Positions 15,032 to 19,729 of a DNA stretch of 19,729 nucleotides are shown one piece after another. A program made the position numbers and the translations under genes. Where the stretch lies: assembly GCA_036276695.1 (NCBI GenBank), contig DASUOI010000009.1:1-19729 (forward strand). Direction: 5' to 3'. Under the pieces are notes generated by a model that did no database searches, was not told where the DNA came from, and saw only the letters and a program-made list of their open reading frames with translations. The DNA comes from JANWLD01 sp036276695. GTDB lineage: Bacteria > Patescibacteriota > Saccharimonadia > Saccharimonadales > 2-12-FULL-41-12. Each line of letters begins with the position of its first letter. The first letter of the stretch is position 1.

Positions 15032-15559
15032 TTACAAGCTTTCCGCTCGGGCACTCAAAACATTTAAAACTCCGCGCACATTTCCTGCTAAAACGTTGGC
15101 GAAACCGCTTAATGGAGCAGCTATAGTTCCTACCAGCTGGCCTCTTAGCTGATCCTTGCTAGGCAAGGCTGCTAGGCTTTTAACATCTTCAACTGAAAGA
15201 ACTTCTCCTTCTGCGGTAACAGCACCAACAAATTCAAGGGCTTTATTTTTTTTAGCGAAATTAGCTAAAACTTGTGCTGGAGCTACTTCATCCTCAGGGT
15301 TGAATGCGTATAAAAGCTGTTCTTTAAATACGCTTCTGTCTGTATCTTTGAAGGTTTCTATGCTGTCCATAGCTTTTAAAACCAAGCGGTTCTTGACCAC
15401 CTTCAGCTTAGTCTGGTTACTGTTTGCGTTACGCCGCAATTCCTGTATCTGCTTAACACTAAGACCGGAATAATTAGCTAAAACAGTTAGCTTAGACTTC
15501 TTAAACAGCTCGCTAACCTCTGCGACTAATTCTTCTTTTTTGTCTCGCTTTAATGCCAT
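15032..15559 (-). CDS. rplJ: 50S ribosomal protein L10
   Basis: 175 residues from the ATG at 15559, the normal size. It is the base of the L7/L12 stalk: the N-terminal globular domain shows KKEELVAEVSELFKKSKLTV, NYSGLSVKQIQELRR and KVVKNRLVLKA, and the C-terminal helix region (LSGFANVLAGNVRGVLNVLSA) binds L12 dimers. A TTG at 15604 would extend the frame by 15 residues, but those codons lie inside the attenuator hairpin. The ATG start is supported by GAAGG about 11 nt upstream and by the canonical MALKRDKKEE opening. Expression is probably controlled by the L10 leader and terminator immediately upstream (autoregulation by the L10-L12 complex). Confidence 0.97.
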   Translation of the reverse strand: MALKRDKKEELVAEVSELFKKSKLTVLANYSGLSVKQIQELRRNANSNQTKLKVVKNRLVLKAMDSIETFKDTDRSVFKEQLLYAFNPEDEVAPAQVLANFAKKNKALEFVGAVTAEGEVLSVEDVKSLAALPSKDQLRGQLVGTIAAPLSGFANVLAGNVRGVLNVLSARAESL

Positions 15560-15581
15560 ATTTGCATTTACCTTCTTAATT

Positions 15582-15608
15582 AAAAATGTCTTTGGCGAAA
15601 CCAAAGAC
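15582..15608 (-). terminator. Intrinsic terminator (attenuator) in the rplJ leader
   Basis: On the minus strand a perfect 8-bp stem, GTCTTTGG/CCAAAGAC around TTTCG, is followed by ATTTTT. It lies between the L10 leader fold and the rplJ ATG, so it can act as a conditional terminator. An AACAA/TTGTT stem just upstream may take part in an alternative fold. Confidence 0.8.
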
Positions 15609-15625
15609 TTAACAAGAAATTTGTT

Positions 15626-15687
15626 GATTCCTCGGCGACTCCGCCGGCTGGCGGATTAAGCATCCATGCGGTCGCTGTCTTCGGTTT
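15626..15687 (-). promoter_or_regulatory. L10 leader (ribosomal protein autoregulatory RNA)
   Basis: The minus strand shows the hallmark pair CCGAAGACAGCGAC ... GTCGCCGAGGAATC, matching the L10-leader kink-turn segments that mimic the 23S site of the L10(L12)4 complex. Between them are two small hairpins, GCAT-GG-ATGC and TCCGCC-AGCC-GGCGGA, closed by GCGAC/GTCGC, giving a three-way junction. In Gram-positive bacteria this motif controls rplJL by transcription attenuation, and a terminator hairpin does follow here. Confidence 0.8.
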
Positions 15688-15695
15688 GTCAGCCT

Positions 15696-15724
15696 AATTT
15701 AACACAAAACATTCAACAGTTCAA
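15696..15724 (-). promoter_or_regulatory. rplJ-rplL promoter
   Basis: On the minus strand TTGAAC and TAAATT are separated by exactly 17 bp, directly after the stop codon of the kinase-ThyX fusion gene. A start site near 15689 would place the L10 leader fold at the very 5' end of the transcript, as expected. Confidence 0.6.
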
Positions 15725-15725
15725 G

Positions 15726-17948
15726 CTATTTTGAGCTTGTTCTCGCTCGTTTTTCTGCCTCAATCCTTCCAAGAACCTGCTCGTTGTCATGGTTTACGAA
15801 CTTCATTGAGCTGGCTATTACAGGGTGAATCTCGGCTATTTTTTTGTGTATCTCTTGTGCTAGCTTTCTATAGCCCGGGTGGCCCTGAGGGCTTGTTCTC
15901 AGTTCTAATATATGGAAAGCTTCCCGAGCATTGAATGTGACCTTCCAGCGCATTCTGTGACCTAAAAGCGTAGCGTATTGTGATTCTTGCTTGAAATTTC
16001 TTTTCTCTAAGAAATTGTACAGGCTAAGACTTTCATCAAAACAGCTGATAAAATGATCCGCCAGCCCGGCTTCTTCTATCACATCAGGTATACTGTACCC
16101 GAATCTTGGCGAAAGTTCTTGCCAGTCCATATTGTCAACTATCCTGTGCCTGGCAAGGTCTCTGAAAATTCCATAGTCGCACAATATATCCCAACTATAA
16201 TGAATCTTTTCCAGAGCCCGTCCAGGCTTTTGCCGACGATTTGTTCTTTGGCCTATATATTTCAATATGATTTCCCGCTTCTTTTCCACCGGCATCTTTT
16301 CTATGTCAGATTTTATCTCGCTCAAAGACAAAGAACTAAATTCGAAACAGATGTCAGCGATTATATCCAGCTCATTCTTCGGCCAGTAATCCGCTAGATT
16401 CACCAGCTTCATGTCTACGCTGAATTGACTTTTGACCTGTTCTTTAACGACGCTCTCGGTTTGGGCCTTTGTCCGGCTTAAATATTCAGTCGTATCCGCA
16501 CCTCTGCCCGGCTTGTCGGCTCTTTCTAAAAATACCGGTATTACTTTTCTGGATTCTTCCAAAATGTCTTTGCCGGCCTGTCTAGCCTCTGACGTTTCAT
16601 CAGCCAGAAGCTTTATTACTAGATGTTCCAAAGACTGCCCGGAAAGATACATGCCGACAGTAGACTTTGAGCTAACCGGAAGCATTGGCCTTGCCATATC
16701 GCAGGCTAAAGCTTTTGTCGCTGCCCGCCAAGAGTTCTCATCGTCAGCAGGATTCTTGTGAGTGTTTGATCTAATATAATCAGTCAGCCTGTGCACGACA
16801 TGTGAGTACTGGTCAAAGATATAATCCATAGACTTTTGATATCTATCAGCAACTTCAGTATCAAAGTTGCTAGGAGTGTAATATTTGTAACGTCCTTCTC
16901 TGTCTTTCTTGTCGTAATATATGTATCTTGTAGATTGTTCCAGATACGCTCCAAGGCGGCCTTTTTCAAGTTTTTTGGTCAGTAGATTGCTGGCGTTCTC
17001 GACTACTATATGTTGCCCTGCTAGTTGCTGAACTGAATCATCTCCGTATTCGCTTATTATCTTTTTTAATAATTTTTGATCATTACCGTCTTTCCCAACG
17101 AATTCATCCTTCAGTATATTCCTTAAATCATCGTATTTTCGGCTTAATCTAGCCATAGCCGCTGCAATAGTTTGGGAAGCAAGCTTACTTTTAACCGCAT
17201 AAATATTTCTATCAAGATTTGTTACATATGATTCAAGTTCTGCTTCATCTTGGTTTGTATCTTTTTTTTTACCCGGTGCATTGGGCAGCAGGGGCTCTAT
17301 GGATTGCCAAACCAAATCATTGACCTTCTCTCTCTCCAGCATTTGACCGTTTCGGACGCAGTCGATTCTTTTAAAATCTTTAGGGAATAGATCGCACAGG
17401 TTATCATAAACTTCAATCGACCGGTTTAAGTGACCGTTACTGCTTTCTAGGATGTCTCTTTCTTCGCCTCTTTTTGAAATATTTTCCGAAGCTACATTAG
17501 CCGGAACTCTCAATACTATTGAGATATCCGGTCGGGGTATTTTAAGCATTTCAAACTCAATCTGATCCAGCCATAGAAAGAACCCTCTTCTTTCCTCCGC
17601 ATTATCAAAGAATGTCCCTTGGTGCGCCATATTTGAGCCTGTATATCTGTCAACTAATATCACCTTGTCCTCAGCAAGCCATTTGCGTATTTTGTCTACG
17701 GCAAAATATCTATCAAGGGCATAAAACATAGAGGCGGTATAAGGTCCTACGTCTTTGCTTGAGCCAAATTCGCCGTTTAGATATTTTCTTACGAATACGC
17801 TGGACTCTTCGTCGTACTGAGGAAATGAGATGTATTCAACATGATGGCCAAGGTCATTAAGCCTTTGCTTCAGCAATTCAAATTGGGTAGACTTGCCCGA
17901 GCCGTCCGTTCCTTCTAATACAATTAAACTTCCTGGTTGATCTTTCAT
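15726..17948 (-). CDS. Thymidylate kinase fused to two tandem ThyX-like domains
   Basis: A 740-residue single ORF from the ATG at 17948 (a GTG at 17966 would add six residues). Residues ~8-220 are dTMP kinase: P-loop EGTDGSGKST (12-21), YALDRY (76-81), DRY (100-102) and a lid region around SKRGEERD (158-165). After a charged linker (~225-240), a first ThyX-like half has GDDSVQQLAGQH, then KGRLGAYLEQSTRY (329-342) aligned with RHRxxSxxxxSxRY, and GMYLSGQSLEHL (432-443). A second half (~500-740) has LARHRIVD (598-605) with SPRFGY (613-618) and NAREAFHILELR (673-684). Canonical ThyX is ~220-260 residues and flavin-dependent, making dTMP from dUMP. Here RHR survives only in the second half, and the SxR spacing only in the first. 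The fusion implies direct hand-off of dTMP to the kinase if the ThyX part is active. Confidence 0.85.
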   Translation of the reverse strand: MKDQPGSLIVLEGTDGSGKSTQFELLKQRLNDLGHHVEYISFPQYDEESSVFVRKYLNGEFGSSKDVGPYTASMFYALDRYFAVDKIRKWLAEDKVILVDRYTGSNMAHQGTFFDNAEERRGFFLWLDQIEFEMLKIPRPDISIVLRVPANVASENISKRGEERDILESSNGHLNRSIEVYDNLCDLFPKDFKRIDCVRNGQMLEREKVNDLVWQSIEPLLPNAPGKKKDTNQDEAELESYVTNLDRNIYAVKSKLASQTIAAAMARLSRKYDDLRNILKDEFVGKDGNDQKLLKKIISEYGDDSVQQLAGQHIVVENASNLLTKKLEKGRLGAYLEQSTRYIYYDKKDREGRYKYYTPSNFDTEVADRYQKSMDYIFDQYSHVVHRLTDYIRSNTHKNPADDENSWRAATKALACDMARPMLPVSSKSTVGMYLSGQSLEHLVIKLLADETSEARQAGKDILEESRKVIPVFLERADKPGRGADTTEYLSRTKAQTESVVKEQVKSQFSVDMKLVNLADYWPKNELDIIADICFEFSSLSLSEIKSDIEKMPVEKKREIILKYIGQRTNRRQKPGRALEKIHYSWDILCDYGIFRDLARHRIVDNMDWQELSPRFGYSIPDVIEEAGLADHFISCFDESLSLYNFLEKRNFKQESQYATLLGHRMRWKVTFNAREAFHILELRTSPQGHPGYRKLAQEIHKKIAEIHPVIASSMKFVNHDNEQVLGRIEAEKRARTSSK

Positions 17949-17977
17949 AGTCAATATTTTGCCCACCAGTTGTTACG

Positions 17978-17983
17978 ATTATA
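17978..17983 (-). promoter_or_regulatory. -10 box of the kinase-ThyX gene
   Basis: TATAAT on the minus strand lies immediately after the stop codon of the deaminase gene. It is 11 nt from the GTG at 17966 and 29 nt from the ATG at 17948. With a start site ~7 nt downstream, the GTG would be nearly leaderless and the ATG would have a ~23-nt leader with GGTGGG as a weak, distant Shine-Dalgarno. No good -35 is seen. Confidence 0.45.
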
Positions 17984-17985
17984 CG

Positions 17986-18492
17986 CTAGTTATGGTCAAA
18001 TTGTCTGCCTACGATATTCTCCGGATGCTGTTTATTAAAATGTTTATGGCTGCCTGAAGCCAAATAAACATTTCGTAAACCAGCTTTTTCTATAGCCTTC
18101 CAACAAGGCTCGCATGCCCACCAATGCCCCCATAGATACAGGTCTGCTTTACTAAAGTCCGCGTCAGGATTATTTTTTTTTGCGTCCTTTATAGCTTTTG
18201 GTTCGCTGTGGTTTTTTGGATGACAGCCTTCGCAAAGCTCATAACTCTGACCCGTAGGTATGCCTCTCCTGACTCTCTCGCAACCATGTTTTTGGTGGTA
18301 GTCGCTACCATTCGCTCCCCGGCCTATAATTCTACCCTCAAATACGATGGCAGACCCTGTAGGCATGTTTTCATCCAGCGAATTTTCTTGTGCGAACTGT
18401 TTTGCCGCCTGGATAAACTCGTTTGATGCATCAACGTAATTTATTTCTCTACCTTTTGGGATAAAGGGATAATCTAATGTCTTTTTGCTCAT
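17986..18492 (-). CDS. dCMP/cytidine deaminase-like zinc protein
   Basis: 168 residues with the two cytidine-deaminase-superfamily motifs: NHSEPKAIKDA (94-104), an HxE with H95 as zinc ligand and E97 as proton shuttle, and WACEPCWKA (125-133) with ligands C127 and C130. The layout and a central insertion rich in potential ligands (H66, H69, C71, C87, C90, H91) are closer to dCMP deaminases, some of which bind a second zinc, than to small cytidine deaminases. The expected reaction is dCMP to dUMP; dCMP deaminases can also accept 5-methyl-dCMP, giving dTMP. The setting beside thymidylate kinase/ThyX, a ThyA homologue and DHFR supports a deoxynucleotide role. Other deaminases of the superfamily (nucleobase, ComE-type) are less likely but not excluded. 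It is divergent from the ThyA-like gene across a 46-bp shared promoter region. Confidence 0.8.
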   Translation of the reverse strand: MSKKTLDYPFIPKGREINYVDASNEFIQAAKQFAQENSLDENMPTGSAIVFEGRIIGRGANGSDYHQKHGCERVRRGIPTGQSYELCEGCHPKNHSEPKAIKDAKKNNPDADFSKADLYLWGHWWACEPCWKAIEKAGLRNVYLASGSHKHFNKQHPENIVGRQFDHN

Positions 18493-18523
18493 TCTCTACT
18501 AGTTATCTTAGCATATTTTACGT

Positions 18524-18529
18524 TATAAT
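18524..18529 (+). promoter_or_regulatory. -10 box of the ThyA-like gene
   Basis: A consensus TATAAT ends 9 nt before the ATG at 18539 and is followed by CTGGGGTGA. The predicted start site falls within a few bases of the ATG, so the GGGGTGA stretch would lie mostly outside or at the very end of the mRNA. No -35 consensus 17 nt upstream. Confidence 0.55.
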
Positions 18530-18538
18530 CTGGGGTGA

Positions 18539-19375
18539 ATGACAAAGTTTGACGATGTATACAGGTCTTTGTTAAAAGACATAATGAATAATGGCCGCAA
18601 AGAGGTTAATTCACGCACTAAGCATGAGACCTCGGCTCTGCCTGGAATGACGTTTTCTATTGATATTGAAAATGACGGCTTTCCTTTGCTAAACCTGCGT
18701 AAAATACCAATAAAGCTATTCGTAGCAGAACAAATATGGTTTATCAGCGGCGCAAGAAAACCAGAAATATTTTTGCGAAAATTTACAAAAATCTGGGATG
18801 ACTTCACTAACCCCGGAGATGTTGTGACCGTAGCATACGGCTACCGGTGGAGAAAGCACTTCGGCAGGGACCAGTTAAAGCTGCTTATTGACCTTCTGAC
18901 TAATGACTCTTCTAGCAGACAAGGCGTCGTTGTTACGTGGGATCCGTCGAGTGACGGCTTAGGAGGAGTCAGTAAAAGCAATGTACCCTGCCCCTATACA
19001 TTCACCGTGAATATCATAGGCGGCCGCCTGAATCTGTTGAATGTTGTTAGGTCAAATGACATGATATTAGGCTTCCCGCATGATGTTGCCGGATTCGCGC
19101 TGCTTCAGTGCATACTAGCGCAAAAACTTGGGGTAAAACCCGGAATCTACACTCATGTAATCGCCAACGCGCACATTTACGACATACACTACGATTCAGC
19201 GAAAAAAATGATCGGCAAAAAATCTAACAGCAGAAAGATAAGTATAGAACTTCCAAAAGATACATTCGAAAAGGCAGAAAAAACCGATCTAAAGCTTGTT
19301 GAGGAAATATCAGACAACATAAAAAGCCAGTACAGGCCCGAAGAGCCGATAAAAGGATTGAAGATAGTCTTATGA
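18539..19375 (+). CDS. Thymidylate-synthase-fold protein with Asn-to-Asp specificity residue (candidate dCMP methylase/hydroxymethylase)
   Basis: 278 residues, full length for ThyA. Conserved: R26 (phosphate), E64 (AEQIWF), IWDDF and YGYRWR (100-105), SSRQGVV (125-131), catalytic C151 in VPCPY, RSND (171-174), and HIY (212-214, sugar hydroxyl). ThyA methylates dUMP with methylene-THF, giving dTMP and DHF. The residue reading the base is Asn177 in E. coli (LPFNIAS); here the aligned block is GFPHDVAG with Asp182. Asp at this site is what dCMP-acting relatives such as T4 dCMP hydroxymethylase use, and RSND...GF..D.A resembles that enzyme as I remember it. So the substrate may be dCMP rather than dUMP. 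The ATGA overlap with DHFR argues for a DHF-producing methylation rather than hydroxymethylation. An ordinary, unusual ThyA remains possible. Confidence 0.85.
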   Translation: MTKFDDVYRSLLKDIMNNGRKEVNSRTKHETSALPGMTFSIDIENDGFPLLNLRKIPIKLFVAEQIWFISGARKPEIFLRKFTKIWDDFTNPGDVVTVAYGYRWRKHFGRDQLKLLIDLLTNDSSSRQGVVVTWDPSSDGLGGVSKSNVPCPYTFTVNIIGGRLNLLNVVRSNDMILGFPHDVAGFALLQCILAQKLGVKPGIYTHVIANAHIYDIHYDSAKKMIGKKSNSRKISIELPKDTFEKAEKTDLKLVEEISDNIKSQYRPEEPIKGLKIVL

Positions 19376-19729
19376 TAAAAGTATATTTAATAGCAGCCAT
19401 TAGCGCTGATGGTTTCATCGCTAGAAACTCACACCAGAAAATAGACTGGACCAGCAAAGAAGACAAGAAATTTTTCAAAGATATGACTAAAAAATCCGGC
19501 GTTATGGTGATGGGTGGAAACACATACAGGACGTTTGAGGAGCCTTTGCCAGGCCGGAGGCATATTGTATATACAAAGGGTTCTGTGGCTGACAAAGCCT
19601 TTGAAAAAACAACCCTGCCTCCAAAAGAACTTGTCAGGCAACTTGAGAACGAAGGCTATGATGAAGTGGCGATTATAGGCGGCGGGACTATGTATTCAAT
19701 GTTTTTGGGCGCAGGCGTGGTTACTGATG
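19372..19729 (+). CDS. folA: Dihydrofolate reductase (partial, runs off right edge)
   Basis: 119 residues are visible and the frame is open to the end of the window. FolA-like landmarks align along E. coli DHFR: AAISADGFIA (8-17), DWTSKEDKKFFK (25-36) with D31 at the catalytic Asp27 position, VMGGNTYRTF (46-55) for IMGRHTWESI, LPGRRHIVYT (59-68), and the NADPH-loop IIGGGTMYSMFL (101-112). It reduces DHF to THF. Similarity to RibD C-terminal-type reductases is also expected (same fold), but the Asp and MG.xT pattern favour DHFR. Its ATG overlaps the stop of the ThyA-like gene by 4 bp (ATGA), so the two are translationally coupled, the classic ThyA/DHFR recycling pair. Confidence 0.85.
   Translation, partial: MIKVYLIAAISADGFIARNSHQKIDWTSKEDKKFFKDMTKKSGVMVMGGNTYRTFEEPLPGRRHIVYTKGSVADKAFEKTTLPPKELVRQLENEGYDEVAIIGGGTMYSMFLGAGVVTD

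Noticed and set aside
15560..15604. Longer rplJ starting at a TTG (15604)
   Set aside because: The extra codons lie in the attenuator hairpin and T-run; the ATG at 15559 matches the normal L10 N-terminus.
1..19729. CRISPR arrays, insertion sequences, prophage genes or alternative genetic code
   Set aside because: No regularly spaced repeats, transposase or phage-type ORFs were seen, and TGA terminates several genes at the expected lengths.

Overview
The window looks like a chromosomal segment of a Candidate Phyla Radiation (Patescibacteria) bacterium, most likely a Saccharibacteria (TM7) relative. The reasons are dense packing with 4-bp ATGA overlaps, reduced or altered versions of housekeeping proteins (DnaX without its zinc module, RecR without its zinc finger), and a small conserved protein that I remember as recurrent in CPR genomes. 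TGA is used as an ordinary stop (for example in recR), so this is not a UGA-recoding CPR lineage. The lineage is inferred from protein character, not from a marker tree.

Layout. 3-769: the 3' part of a basic-tailed membrane protein, then a convergent tRNA-Gln(UUG). 871-6008 (+): a membrane-anchored VanY-like peptidase, an alpha/beta hydrolase, two GT4 glycosyltransferases and an AI-2E-family membrane protein, probably a cell-envelope glycoconjugate and peptidoglycan group. 6005-13446 (-): a replication, repair and translation block running dnaX, dnaB, a GT-C-like membrane protein, ybaB, recR, a DHH phosphoesterase and cysS. 13447-13915: 469 bases without a convincing gene but full of inverted repeats, including a partial copy of the neighbouring gene's 3' end. 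13916-15725 (-): rplJ-rplL behind an L10 leader and an intrinsic attenuator, followed by the CPR-type hypothetical protein. 15726-19729: a thymidylate-metabolism cluster.

The thymidylate cluster is the most interesting part. On the minus strand lie a dCMP-deaminase-like gene and a single ORF fusing thymidylate kinase to two tandem ThyX-like halves. In those halves the canonical ThyX signature is split: one keeps the SxR spacing, the other keeps RHR. Divergently transcribed are a thymidylate-synthase-fold gene and, overlapping it by 4 bp, a DHFR. The ThyA homologue keeps the catalytic Cys and the folate/phosphate residues but has Asp where dUMP-specific ThyA has Asn (E. coli N177). Asp at that position is the hallmark of dCMP-acting relatives such as T4 dCMP hydroxymethylase. 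Together with an adjacent DHFR and a deaminase, this suggests a testable alternative route to dTMP: dCMP to 5-methyl-dCMP to dTMP, then kinase.

Two further themes recur. Metal-site residues are lost or replaced in several proteins (DnaX, RecR, CysRS, VanY, DHH). Several genes have an extended or consensus -10 box only about 7-11 nt before the start codon, suggesting leaderless mRNAs.
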